64,000 nt of DNA from Cryobacterium levicorallinum (GTDB lineage Bacteria; Actinomycetota; Actinomycetes; Actinomycetales; Microbacteriaceae), in the NCBI RefSeq assembly GCF_004402405.1, contig NZ_SOFE01000014.1, positions 310,001 through 374,000 on the forward strand. The letters are read 5' to 3'. Of the stretch, positions 54,263 through 63,199 are shown in pieces. The notes beneath the pieces were generated by a model, which made no database searches, was not told where the DNA came from, and saw only the letters and a list, made by a program, of their open reading frames with translations. Both the position numbers and the translations under genes were made by a program. The first letter of the stretch is position 1. Each line of letters starts with the position of its first letter.

Positions 54263-55870
54263 GTGACAGAAGTAGTATCCGACACCCTGTATTCGGCGGA
54301 CCGGGTGTCCAACGCGAATGGTTCCTCGGCGGGCTTGGTTTGCCTGGGGCTGTCGAAGAGCTACGGCGGAACATCCGTCCTAACTCAAGTGGATCTTTCC
54401 CTGACCCCCGGCAGTGTGCTCGGGCTGGTCGGGGAAAACGGAGCGGGAAAGTCGACGACTTCGTCCATCATCGCGGGAATGGTGCGCCCCGACGGGGGCA
54501 GCATGACCATCGACGGAGAGATTTACGATCCACAGTCGCCTGCCGATGCCCTCAAGGCCGGGGTGGCGCTCATTCACCAGGAAATTCGGATGGTTTCCGA
54601 ACTGTCGGTTGCCGAGAACATCTTCTTGGGTCGGCTCCCGATGCGGCGCGGCCGTGTCGACCGCAAGCTCATGAATGAAGAATCCCGCAGTATCCTCAAG
54701 CTTCTTGGCTCTGACACCGATCCCCGGCGTCAAGTAGCTGGCTTGTCGATAGCAGCCCAGCAAGAAATCGAAATTGCGCGGGCGCTAACTCGCGAACCGC
54801 GATACATCATCTTTGACGAACCCTCTGCTTCCCTCGGCGAGTCCGAAACCGAGCGCGTGTTCGACCAAATTCGTATTTTGCGTGACCAGGGCGCTGGAAT
54901 CGTCTATATCTCCCACCGGTTGGAAGAAATTCGCACCCTCGCGGATACCGTCGTGTGCCTGCGGGACGGTAAGCGGGTAGCCGCGTGGGAAACGGGAGAC
55001 GTTTCGAAAGAAGACATTGTTCGAGCAATGGTTGGCCGAGACTTTGTCTTTAGCCACCTCGCGCCCAAAGACGCCACCACTGAGGTTGCGCTCGAAGTGC
55101 GCGGGCTCGGTCGAACCGGCGTCTTTGAGGGAATTAACTTTGCGGTAAATCGTGGAGAAATTCTCGGGTTTTCGGGCCTCGTCGGCGCCGGTCGCACCGA
55201 GATGGTGCGAACGATCGCCGGAGCCGATCGACATGACGCCGGGGAGATCCTGGTTGACGGTACTGCCGTCAAGATCCGCGGACCGCGTTCAGCGATTAAT
55301 GCCGGCATCGCTATGGTCCCGGAAGATCGCAAGGGTCAGGGTCTTAACCTGGACCGCACCGGCGCCGAAAACATTACCTTGCCCTGGGAGCCCAGCCTTA
55401 CAACGGGTGGAATAATGACCGTTCGCACGGTCAACGCGACAGCGAATCTGCAACGGGAATTTCTCGACATTAGAAGCAAGCTCGACATTCCGGTTGGTTC
55501 GCTGTCGGGGGGTAACCAGCAAAAGGTCCTCCTCGGAAAATGGCTCGTCACGCGACCGCGTGTGCTGATTCTCGACGAACCAACCCGCGGCGTAGATGTT
55601 GGCGCAAAAATGGCCATCTACAAGACGATTCGATCGTTGGCCGAACAGGGTGTTGCCATCATCGTCATTTCTTCCGAACTCGAAGAAGTCCTCGGTCTCT
55701 CGCACCGTGTCCTCGTCATGTCCGGCGGAAGGCAACGCGGCATCCTCGACCGCGCCGACGCCACCCCGGAAGCCGTGATGGCGCTCGCGCTGATCACCGA
55801 CTCGAGTGACGATGCCCAACCCTCGAACCAACCCGGCAGCTCGCCACAGGGAAGAAGTGAATCACAATGA
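54263..55870 (+). CDS. Sugar ABC transporter ATP-binding protein, double domain (RbsA type)
   Basis: A 535-residue protein with two ABC domains. The first has GENGAGKST, a signature-like LSIAAQQEIEIARAL and FDEPSASLGE. The second has the degenerate Walker A GFSGLVGAGRTEM, typical of RbsA, then LSGGNQQKVLLGKWL and LILDEPTRGVD. GTG at 54263 with AGGTGG six nt upstream; an earlier in-frame ATG (54239) is less likely. Stop overlaps the permease start (ATGA). Confidence 0.92.
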   Translation: MTEVVSDTLYSADRVSNANGSSAGLVCLGLSKSYGGTSVLTQVDLSLTPGSVLGLVGENGAGKSTTSSIIAGMVRPDGGSMTIDGEIYDPQSPADALKAGVALIHQEIRMVSELSVAENIFLGRLPMRRGRVDRKLMNEESRSILKLLGSDTDPRRQVAGLSIAAQQEIEIARALTREPRYIIFDEPSASLGESETERVFDQIRILRDQGAGIVYISHRLEEIRTLADTVVCLRDGKRVAAWETGDVSKEDIVRAMVGRDFVFSHLAPKDATTEVALEVRGLGRTGVFEGINFAVNRGEILGFSGLVGAGRTEMVRTIAGADRHDAGEILVDGTAVKIRGPRSAINAGIAMVPEDRKGQGLNLDRTGAENITLPWEPSLTTGGIMTVRTVNATANLQREFLDIRSKLDIPVGSLSGGNQQKVLLGKWLVTRPRVLILDEPTRGVDVGAKMAIYKTIRSLAEQGVAIIVISSELEEVLGLSHRVLVMSGGRQRGILDRADATPEAVMALALITDSSDDAQPSNQPGSSPQGRSESQ

Positions 55871-56910
55871 CGCAAATCAATAACGAGCCCCGCACGTCCG
55901 GTGCGGTGGACAGTGCCGCCGCTGCGCCCTCCGACCTCGGCACCGGGTCGTGGAAGTCAACCGCCGGAAGCAAGATGGCGTCGGTTATGGGCAGTGTTCC
56001 GGGCCCCCTTATCGGCCTGATCATCATCTTCATTGCGCTGTCATTTCTTTCCCCGTTCTTTCTCACACCGCGCAACCTGCTCAATATTCTGAGCCAGGTT
56101 TCAGCAATCGGCGTGATGTCGGTTGGTGCTGTCCTGATTATTATCATCGGGGGCATCGATCTCTCCGTCGGCTCGGTGGTGGCTTTGAGCTCCATGTCGA
56201 TGGCGTGGCTATTCCGAGTTGCCGAGCTCCCCTTTGAAATTGCCCTCGTCGGCGGACTGGTTGTCGGCGCATTGATCGGATTGATCAATGGTCTTCTGAC
56301 TGCATATGGAAAGCTTCAGCCGTTCATCGCCACACTCGCAACGATGTCTGCGGCTGCGGGCCTCGCCCTCTTCCTCACGAATGGAAACCCGGTCAACGGG
56401 TTCCCGCAGTGGTTCTTGGCGATTACCTCAACCAGTTTCATCGGCATCCCGATTCAGGGAATTGTCCTTATTCTGATCTTTGCCATTACGGCATTCTGGC
56501 TCCGGTATCGGCCGAGCGGTCGAGCGCTTTACGCCATTGGTGGAAATGAAGAGGTAGCACGACTTTCGGGCCTGCCGATCCGACGGGCCAAAATAGCCGT
56601 TTACGTGATTGCCGGGATTCTCGCGGCGATTGCTGGCCTCCTCGTTACATCGCGGCTCGACTCCGCCCAGCCGACCGCTGGAGTCGCCGATCTGCTTAAT
56701 GTGATCGCCGTCGTGGTAATCGGCGGGGCGAGCCTGTCTGGCGGCTCCGGGAGCATGCTCGGCACTTTCGTCGGCCTCCTGATCATCGGAGTGCTCAACA
56801 ACGGGATGTCGCTTCTCAATGTCTCCCCCAACCTCCAGCCCGTTGTCGTCGGCTTCGTCATCGTTGCCGCAGTCATGACGGATCGACGCACTAGCCGGAA
56901 GAAATCATGA
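55867..56910 (+). CDS. Sugar ABC transporter permease (RbsC type)
   Basis: A 347-residue membrane protein with about ten helices: IIGGIDLSVGSVVALSSM and NGLLTAYGKLQPFIATLATM and GRALYAIGGNEEVARLSGLPIRR are the CUT2 permease hallmarks. It starts by overlapping the ATPase gene and ends overlapping the G1P-dehydrogenase-like gene (ATGA), so import and metabolism are encoded on one message. The substrate is presumably a free sugar or polyol. Confidence 0.92.
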   Translation: MTQINNEPRTSGAVDSAAAAPSDLGTGSWKSTAGSKMASVMGSVPGPLIGLIIIFIALSFLSPFFLTPRNLLNILSQVSAIGVMSVGAVLIIIIGGIDLSVGSVVALSSMSMAWLFRVAELPFEIALVGGLVVGALIGLINGLLTAYGKLQPFIATLATMSAAAGLALFLTNGNPVNGFPQWFLAITSTSFIGIPIQGIVLILIFAITAFWLRYRPSGRALYAIGGNEEVARLSGLPIRRAKIAVYVIAGILAAIAGLLVTSRLDSAQPTAGVADLLNVIAVVVIGGASLSGGSGSMLGTFVGLLIIGVLNNGMSLLNVSPNLQPVVVGFVIVAAVMTDRRTSRKKS

Positions 56911-58352
56911 CTTCATTCTTAGACATCTCGGATCCCACTGATCTAGACAGCTTGCGTCTGGTTATTGCCGCTGCTCCCGGCGCGGACGAACTGGTACCGC
57001 TGGGGCTGCGGCTTCTGGACATCTCGCCGCTTGCCACCGACAGAATTAGCGAGGTGGTCGGCGAGGAACTGCGCCTGGCCGGTCGGGTGAGCGCCGGGGC
57101 CAAGGTTATTATCCTGGTGGACTCGACGACGATCCTGCGTGATGGCGAAGACTTGAAAGCAAAAATCGCCGACCTTCTCGTCGAAAACTTCAGTGTGGAA
57201 ACCTACGTTCTCGGCGATGACGCTCATCTGCTGGCCAACGAGGCGTCGCTGGATCTGGCCACCGAGGCGGTCCGTTCCGCGGAGTGTGTTGTCACCATCG
57301 GCGGCGGCACGATCACCGACATCGGCAAGGTGGCCACAAATCGAAACGGCGACATCCCCCTCGTCGTCGTGCAGACGGCCGCGTCGGTAGACGGCTTCAC
57401 GGACAACGTGTCCGTCATTCTCAAGAACGGCGTCAAGCGCACGGTCCCGTCCCGATGGCCCAACGCTGTTCTTGCCGACACGGTGACGATCGCGGGCGCT
57501 CCTCGGGCAATGAACACGGCCGGTTTCGGCGAAGTTCTGTCGCTTTACACGGCCCCGGCCGATTGGTACCTCGCCTCCCTCTTCGGTCTGGATTCGACCT
57601 TTCACGAAACGCCCCGCGACCTATTGCTGGCATTTGCGGGTGACGTCAGCGAGTGGGGAAACGGTCTTTCGGATGGCGACAGCGCCTCGGTCGAGCAACT
57701 CACCCGAGTCTTGGCCATTCGGGGAATCGGCACCGGCGTTGCCGGCACGACCGCGTGCCTGTCCGGGGTTGAGCACGTCATCAGTCACATGCTCGACATG
57801 TACTCGGGATCGCACCACCTGCCCATCGGTCTTCACGGCGCGCAAGTGGGGGTGGCTTCCCTCATCGGAGCGGCCGCCTGGCAGCTTCTGTTCGAGCGCC
57901 TCGGCGAGGGCGCACCGGCGCTGGACTTCCCCACCGATGATGAGCTCGAGCTACGCGTGCGCTCCGCGTTCGACTGGTGCGACCCGACGGGGGAAAAGGG
58001 CGCCGAGTGCTGGGCGGGTTACAGTGCGAAGCTCGCGGATTGGCGCGAGAACAAGCCTCGCGCGCTAGCGGTCCTGCAGGACTGGAAAGACTACGAGCCG
58101 GTATTCTCGGGATCGCTGCCGACGCCGGACACGCTCTCCAGCGGACTTCGCATCGCCGGGGCGCCCTCCCAGCCGGCACAGCTCGGCGAGTGGGTCACCG
58201 CCGATGTCTGGAAATGGGCCGTACTCAACTGCCTCTTCATGCGAGACCGTTTCACGGTCGTCGATCTGCTCTTCTTTTACGGCTGGTGGACCGCCGAAGA
58301 TGTTGACCTTGTCATTGCTCGGGCCGCCAGCGCATCTGTAGCGGAAGGCTGA
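56907..58352 (+). CDS. Glycerol-1-phosphate dehydrogenase family protein (EgsA/AraM-like)
   Basis: A 481-residue member of the iron/zinc alcohol dehydrogenase superfamily, EgsA/AraM branch. GGGTITDIGKVATNR and VQTAASVDGFTDNVSV are nucleotide- and substrate-site segments; metal-binding histidines lie in SGVEHVISHMLDMYSG and HHLPIGLHGAQVG. Family members interconvert sn-glycerol-1-phosphate and dihydroxyacetone phosphate. The protein is longer than usual because of a C-terminal part of about 90 residues ending in WWTAEDVDLVIARAA. In this cluster it may oxidise a phosphorylated polyol, a use different from archaeal lipid synthesis (inference). Confidence 0.83.
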   Translation: MTSFLDISDPTDLDSLRLVIAAAPGADELVPLGLRLLDISPLATDRISEVVGEELRLAGRVSAGAKVIILVDSTTILRDGEDLKAKIADLLVENFSVETYVLGDDAHLLANEASLDLATEAVRSAECVVTIGGGTITDIGKVATNRNGDIPLVVVQTAASVDGFTDNVSVILKNGVKRTVPSRWPNAVLADTVTIAGAPRAMNTAGFGEVLSLYTAPADWYLASLFGLDSTFHETPRDLLLAFAGDVSEWGNGLSDGDSASVEQLTRVLAIRGIGTGVAGTTACLSGVEHVISHMLDMYSGSHHLPIGLHGAQVGVASLIGAAAWQLLFERLGEGAPALDFPTDDELELRVRSAFDWCDPTGEKGAECWAGYSAKLADWRENKPRALAVLQDWKDYEPVFSGSLPTPDTLSSGLRIAGAPSQPAQLGEWVTADVWKWAVLNCLFMRDRFTVVDLLFFYGWWTAEDVDLVIARAASASVAEG

Positions 58353-59863
58353 TGACCCAAGATGTTGTGGTGTCCGTAGATTGCTCGACCACGGGCGTCA
58401 AGAGTGTGGTGTGGGATTCGCAGGGACGGCTCGTCGGTGAGGGCCGGTCGTCCTTAGATCTGAGTATTCCGTCCATCGGTTACGGCGAACAAGACCCGCG
58501 TCAATGGTGGAGTGCCATGTGTATTGCCGTCACCGAGGCGGTGCGAAACGTGGACGCGCATCGGATCGCATCAATTTGTGTCACCCACCAGCGCGAAACG
58601 TTTGTCTGTTTGGATGGCTTCGGAGAGCCTATTCGCCCCGCCATGCTGTGGTTGGACGCCCGGGCAACCTACGAAGTAGAGACCGCAGGCACCAAACGCG
58701 TGCACGACATCACGGGTAAACCACCGAACACAACGCCCGCGTTCTATAAGCTGCTCTGGCTCCAGTCGCACGAGCCAGAAACGCTGCGCCAGACCAAACA
58801 CGTCGTCGACGTGCACGGATACCTCGTCCATAAGATGACGGATCAATGGCTCACATCCGTGGCCAGCGCCGACCCTCTCGGGCTGGTGAACCTGAACACG
58901 GCGGACTACGACGATGAGTTGGTGAGAGAAGCGGGACTTCACCGAGACCAGCTCAGCACCCTGGTTCCGCCGGGAATGGTCTTGGGCGAACTGAGCGCGG
59001 CGGCGGGATCTGCGCTCGGTCTCCCGGAAGGCCTGCGCGTGATATCGGGCGCCGGCGACGGACAAGCCGCCGGACTGGGTGCGGGCATCACCGAACCCGG
59101 TAGGGCCTACCTCAATCTCGGCACCGGGTTGGTAGCGGGCACCTACAGCGACACCTATTCACCGAATTCCGCCTACCGTGCGCTCACCGGGTCTATTCCG
59201 GACACCTTCACGTTCGAATCCTTTATTGGTGCCGGAACCTACATGATCAACTGGTTCATTGACACATTCGTCGAGAAATCTCCAGACGTCCACGAACCCG
59301 CTGGCACCATTGAGAAGCGCCTGGAGCTAGAGGCTGCGCACATCGCTCCGGGGTGCAACGGTCTGCTCGTGGTCCCTTACTGGAACGGGGCACTGACCCC
59401 GTACTGGGACCACAACGCACGCGGAATAATCCTCGGCCTGACCGGCATCCACAGTCGAGCGCACATTTATCGCGCGGTACTGGAGGGTCTGGCTTATGAA
59501 CTTCGCCTCTGTTTCGATCGAGTTGAACTTGGTCTGTCGGAACCGATCTCACTCGTTGTAGCCATGGGAGGCGGCACCCAAAGCGCGTTGTGGTGTCAGA
59601 TCCTCGCCGACGTACTGCGGCGCCCCATTCTCATCTCGGGACAGCAGGAGAGCACGTGCCTGGGCGCGGGAATGCTGGCGGCGGCCGGAGCTGGGATCTA
59701 TCCCACAGTGCGGGAGGCCAGCTCTGCAATGACCTCCTTCGGTAAACGGTTCGACCCCAATGAAGACCTGGCGGAGACCTACGACCGATTCTTCGCGGTT
59801 TATCAAGAAATTTACCCATCAGTGCGCCCCGTTTTTTCTGCCCTCAAGAAAGCCCTGACATGA
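58352..59863 (+). CDS. FGGY-family carbohydrate kinase
   Basis: A 503-residue kinase with VSVDCSTTGVKSVVWDSQG (ATP phosphate loop 1), GYGEQDPRQWW, ICVTHQRETFVCLD, MLWLDARA and SGAGDGQAAGLGAGI, C-terminal VAMGGGTQSALWCQILADVL. Members phosphorylate xylulose, glycerol, erythritol, ribulose and similar compounds. ATG overlaps the dehydrogenase stop (TGATG). It should trap the imported polyol or its ketose as a phosphate. Which one cannot be read from the sequence. Confidence 0.9.
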   Translation: MTQDVVVSVDCSTTGVKSVVWDSQGRLVGEGRSSLDLSIPSIGYGEQDPRQWWSAMCIAVTEAVRNVDAHRIASICVTHQRETFVCLDGFGEPIRPAMLWLDARATYEVETAGTKRVHDITGKPPNTTPAFYKLLWLQSHEPETLRQTKHVVDVHGYLVHKMTDQWLTSVASADPLGLVNLNTADYDDELVREAGLHRDQLSTLVPPGMVLGELSAAAGSALGLPEGLRVISGAGDGQAAGLGAGITEPGRAYLNLGTGLVAGTYSDTYSPNSAYRALTGSIPDTFTFESFIGAGTYMINWFIDTFVEKSPDVHEPAGTIEKRLELEAAHIAPGCNGLLVVPYWNGALTPYWDHNARGIILGLTGIHSRAHIYRAVLEGLAYELRLCFDRVELGLSEPISLVVAMGGGTQSALWCQILADVLRRPILISGQQESTCLGAGMLAAAGAGIYPTVREASSAMTSFGKRFDPNEDLAETYDRFFAVYQEIYPSVRPVFSALKKALT

Positions 59864-60729
59864 TCACATCGACACACGCCAGCGTCGAATCTCTGCGAAC
59901 TTCTCCCCTTCGTATCTACCCGGCTTACGTCTTCGACCTCGACGGCACCATTTACCTCGGCGATAAATTGCTCCCCGGTGCTCGGCGACTGATCGAATAC
60001 CTGCAGGAACGCGGGAGCCGGACGGTTTTCCTGTCGAACAACCCCACGCTCGACCCGGGAATGTACGTGGAAAAGTTCGAGCGTCTGGGCCTGCAGATTA
60101 ACGAATCAGACGTGGTCAATTCTGTGGTGAGTATTGTGGCCTGGCTGCAGCGGGAGCATCCGGGCGCCGTGGTATTTCCGATCGCGGAAGCACCCCTGAT
60201 TCGGGCCCTCGGGAACGCCGGAATTCGCATGTCCGAAGATCCCCAAGAGATCGACATCGTCATCGCCAGCTACGACCGCACGTTCGATTACCGAAAGCTT
60301 CAGATCGCTTTCGACGCCATTTGGCAATTCGGTCGCGCCATCTTGGTCACGACCAATCCCGATCGATTCTGCCCATTCCCCGGCGGCCGCGGCCAGCCCG
60401 ATGCGGCGGCCATTGTCGCAGCGATCGAGGCGTGCACGGGCGTCAAGAGTCAGGCCAATGCGGGCAAACCGGATCAGATCATGATCGACACCGTGATCGA
60501 AGCGCTCAAAATGGATGTCCGTGACTGCATCATGGTCGGCGACCGTCTGTACACGGATATTCAAATGGCTCTCAACGCGGTCATGGATTCCGCCCTCGTG
60601 CTCACCGGCGACAGTTCAATCGCCATGGTGGAAGAGCGTGAGAGCGATCAGCGACCATCCTTTGTGCTCGACCGGGTCGATCATTTGATTCCGACCCAGC
60701 TTCGAGACGAACTCGGTTGGAATATCTAG
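59860..60729 (+). CDS. HAD-IIA family phosphatase (NagD-like)
   Basis: A 289-residue HAD subfamily IIA hydrolase: motif I YVFDLDGTIYLGDKLLPG, motif II VFLSNNPTLD, motif III NAGKPDQIMID and motif IV MVGDRLYTDIQMA. The capping region is of NagD type, as in 4-nitrophenylphosphatase and phosphoglycolate phosphatase relatives. Its ATG overlaps the kinase stop (ATGA), so it is part of the pathway. It could hydrolyse a sugar phosphate that would otherwise accumulate. Confidence 0.85.
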   Translation: MITSTHASVESLRTSPLRIYPAYVFDLDGTIYLGDKLLPGARRLIEYLQERGSRTVFLSNNPTLDPGMYVEKFERLGLQINESDVVNSVVSIVAWLQREHPGAVVFPIAEAPLIRALGNAGIRMSEDPQEIDIVIASYDRTFDYRKLQIAFDAIWQFGRAILVTTNPDRFCPFPGGRGQPDAAAIVAAIEACTGVKSQANAGKPDQIMIDTVIEALKMDVRDCIMVGDRLYTDIQMALNAVMDSALVLTGDSSIAMVEERESDQRPSFVLDRVDHLIPTQLRDELGWNI

Positions 60730-60737
60730 CGGTCGCC

Positions 60738-60767
60738 TTGCGTCGCCAACATAGACCCGCGTAGAAT
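60738..60767 (+). promoter_or_regulatory. Possible internal promoter before the dehydrogenase complex genes
   Basis: TTGCGT (60738-60743) and TAGAAT (60762-60767) are separated by 18 bp in the 116-bp gap before the E1 alpha gene. A dyad GTTG-N4-CAAC (60808-60819) lies downstream and resembles the possible SorC site at 53099-53111. Confidence 0.4.
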
Positions 60768-60845
60768 AGTCAATCACAGGCAGTATATATATTCAGGCTC
60801 TCTGGATGTTGAGTCCAACGCAGGCGTTGGTGAAAGGCGGTTCCG

Positions 60846-61829
60846 ATGGCAGATTTGTCACGCGATACTCTGCTCGAGATGCAGAGGCGCATGTTGCGGA
60901 TTCGAGCGTTCGATGAGCGAGCCTCGAAGATGGTCAAGCGCGGTCACATCCCCGGCACGGTGCACACCAGCATTGGTCAAGAAGCTCAGGTCGTCGGGGC
61001 GACTATGGCCCTCGGCGACGGTGACTACATGTCCGGGAACCACCGCAGCCACGGCCACCCGATCGGCAAAGGCTCACCGCTGGGTCCGCTAATGGCCGAA
61101 CTCGTCGGCAAGGCAACCGGAGTCTGCAAGGGCAAGGGCGGCTCCCTTCACCTGGCCGACTTCGCCGTGGGAAGCCTCGGCGAGTCGGGAATCGTCGGTT
61201 CCTCGATTCCTATCGCCACCGGCGCAGCGCTGTCGTCGAAAGTCTTGAACAACGGCAAGGTTGCTCTCGCGTTCTTCGGAGATGGGGCAGCCAACCAGGG
61301 CGTCCTCTACGAGTCGATGAACCTCGCTGGCGTATGGAAGCTTCCCATGATCTTCCTATGCGAGAACAACCAGTATGCGCTGAGCACTCCCGCGCACACG
61401 GTTACGTCCGGCGTCATCGCCGAGCGTGCGGCCGGCTTCGGAATGCCGGGTATCCGGGTCGAAAATGGCCAGGACATCCTCGCCGTGTATGAAGCAGTGA
61501 GCGCAGCGGTCGATCGCGCTCGTGCTGGCGAGGGCCCCTCGCTCGTTGAAGTTGTGACCTACCGCTACAACGAGCACTCCGAAGGCCTTCGTCTCAAGAC
61601 GGACTACCGGGACGCCGACGAGCGCGCCGCCTGGCTCAGCAAAGATCCCATCGTTATGTTCCGCGAGTACCTTGAGGGCCAGGGATTCGATCCGGCACAG
61701 CTGGACGAACTCGAAGCCGATGTTCTCGCCGAGGTGGATGCTGCCGTCGAGTTCACCAACCAAAGTCCTTACCCCGATCCGTCAGTAGCCTTTGACGATC
61801 TCTATACCGACAAGGAGGTAGCGGCATGA
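60846..61829 (+). CDS. 2-oxoacid/acetoin dehydrogenase-type E1 component, alpha subunit
   Basis: A 327-residue thiamine-diphosphate enzyme subunit. HIPGTVHTSIGQEA, GDYMSGNHRSHGHPIGKG and the ThDP motif GDGAANQGVLYESMNLAG...ENNQYA are AcoA/PdhA hallmarks. The loop near residue 240 reads YRYNEHSEGLRLKTDYR, where acetoin and pyruvate dehydrogenases have GH or GHS, so substrate handling may differ. With the beta subunit it would decarboxylate a 2-oxoacid or cleave an acyloin onto lipoamide. AAAGGCGG precedes the ATG; it overlaps the beta gene (ATGA). Confidence 0.88.
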   Translation: MADLSRDTLLEMQRRMLRIRAFDERASKMVKRGHIPGTVHTSIGQEAQVVGATMALGDGDYMSGNHRSHGHPIGKGSPLGPLMAELVGKATGVCKGKGGSLHLADFAVGSLGESGIVGSSIPIATGAALSSKVLNNGKVALAFFGDGAANQGVLYESMNLAGVWKLPMIFLCENNQYALSTPAHTVTSGVIAERAAGFGMPGIRVENGQDILAVYEAVSAAVDRARAGEGPSLVEVVTYRYNEHSEGLRLKTDYRDADERAAWLSKDPIVMFREYLEGQGFDPAQLDELEADVLAEVDAAVEFTNQSPYPDPSVAFDDLYTDKEVAA

Positions 61830-62857
61830 GTGTAATGAGTTACTTGGGCGCCATCGGCGCCGCACAACGCGAAGCCATGGACGCTGATGAACGCGTCGTC
61901 ATTATCGGCGAGGATGTCGAAGCAAACGTTTACGGCACCACCGGTGGCGGAAAGTCCCGCAGCGACAAGGGTGACTTCCTACAGATGTACGGAAAGAACC
62001 GGATCCGAAACACTCCAATTTCGGAAGAGGGAATTGTTGGCGCCGCCGCGGGCGCCGCTATGACCGGCCTGCGGCCAATCGTTGACCTCTCCTATTCCAG
62101 CTTCCTGTACATGGCCATGGACCAGTTCGTCAATCAGGTGGCCAAGAACCGGTACATGTTTGGTGGACAGGCTTCTATGCCGGTCGTCTTTCGCTCCGCC
62201 ATGTTCTATGGCATGAATACGGGAGCTCACCATTCTGACCGCCCGTACCCGATGTTCATGAACGTGCCAGGGTTGAAGATCATCGCGCCGTCGAGCCCGT
62301 CAGATGCCAAGGGACTGCTTCGCGCCGCAATCGATTCCGACGACCCGGTGCTTACCTTCGAGGCCTGTCTCTTGTGGGGAACGAAGGAAGAGGTCGACGA
62401 CAACGAATTCTGGATACCCCTCGGTGTCGCTCGCACTGTGCGTGAAGGTACCGACGTGACCGTGGTCGCCATTTCAGGTTCCGTTCCGGAGGCAATTCTT
62501 GCAGCAGAGGATCTTGCCGCCGAAGGCGTTTCGGTGGAAATTATCGACCCGCGCACGCTTGTTCCCCTCGATCGGGACGCCATAGTCCGTTCGGTGGTAA
62601 AAACTGGTCGCCTCGTCGTTGCCGAGCCCGCCCACCGCACGTGTGGTGCCGCCGCTGAGATCAGCGCCATCGTGGCTGAGGACGCGTTCGACGCCCTTCG
62701 AGCGCCGATCGTTCGCGTTACGGCTCCCGACATGCAGATACCGTTCAGCCCGTCGTTGGAGAGCCAGATGTATCCGACACGACTGACCATCGCCGCCGCG
62801 ATTCGTCGTGTTCTCGATCTGGAACCTGCACTTACATCAGCGTCAATCATCCGCTGA
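61826..62857 (+). CDS. 2-oxoacid/acetoin dehydrogenase-type E1 component, beta subunit
   Basis: A 343-residue transketolase-like beta subunit: VVIIGEDVEANVYGTTGG, RNTPISEEGIVGAAAGAAMTGLRPIVDLSY and FRSAMFYGMNTGAHHSDRPYPMF, with LVPLDRDAIVRSVVKTGRLVVAEPA near the C-terminal domain. GEDVE and ISE carry the glutamate that activates the ThDP ring. It forms the alpha2beta2 E1 with the preceding gene. Resemblance to AcoB and PdhB does not settle the substrate. Confidence 0.9.
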   Translation: MSVMSYLGAIGAAQREAMDADERVVIIGEDVEANVYGTTGGGKSRSDKGDFLQMYGKNRIRNTPISEEGIVGAAAGAAMTGLRPIVDLSYSSFLYMAMDQFVNQVAKNRYMFGGQASMPVVFRSAMFYGMNTGAHHSDRPYPMFMNVPGLKIIAPSSPSDAKGLLRAAIDSDDPVLTFEACLLWGTKEEVDDNEFWIPLGVARTVREGTDVTVVAISGSVPEAILAAEDLAAEGVSVEIIDPRTLVPLDRDAIVRSVVKTGRLVVAEPAHRTCGAAAEISAIVAEDAFDALRAPIVRVTAPDMQIPFSPSLESQMYPTRLTIAAAIRRVLDLEPALTSASIIR

Positions 62858-62894
62858 TTTACCGCACGAGCGCTTAAGAAAAGAAGGAAATCGC

Positions 62895-63137
62895 ATGGCT
62901 AGAGTGGATGTTCTGTTGCCCCAGTGGGGCATGGGAATGAGTGAAGGCACCATCGTTGAGTGGCTCAAGAAGGTGGGAGACAAGGTTCAAGAGGACGAGC
63001 CTCTCGCGGACATCGAGTCGGAAAAAGTCGAAGAATCTCTCGAGTCGCCGGCTACTGGAACGCTCATCGAAATCCTCATGGCGGAGGGTGAGACCGTTCC
63101 GGTTCGCACCGTTATCGCGGTCATCGAGACGGACTAA
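62895..63137 (+). CDS. Free-standing lipoyl domain protein
   Basis: An 80-residue protein that is only a biotinyl/lipoyl domain: VDVLLPQWGMGMSEGTIVEWLKKVGD, then the lipoylated lysine in IESEKVEESLE (normally ETDKVE), and LIEILMAEGETVPV. E2 subunits normally continue with a binding domain and an acyltransferase core, absent here. AAGGAA precedes the ATG. It likely takes an acyl group from E1; the acyltransferase and E3 may lie beyond the window or be encoded elsewhere. Confidence 0.87.
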   Translation: MARVDVLLPQWGMGMSEGTIVEWLKKVGDKVQEDEPLADIESEKVEESLESPATGTLIEILMAEGETVPVRTVIAVIETD

Positions 63138-63199
63138 CCATGGCGGGCGGGCGGGGTGCGCAGTCAGGCCAACTTTCTACGAAAGACAGCAAGGAACTC

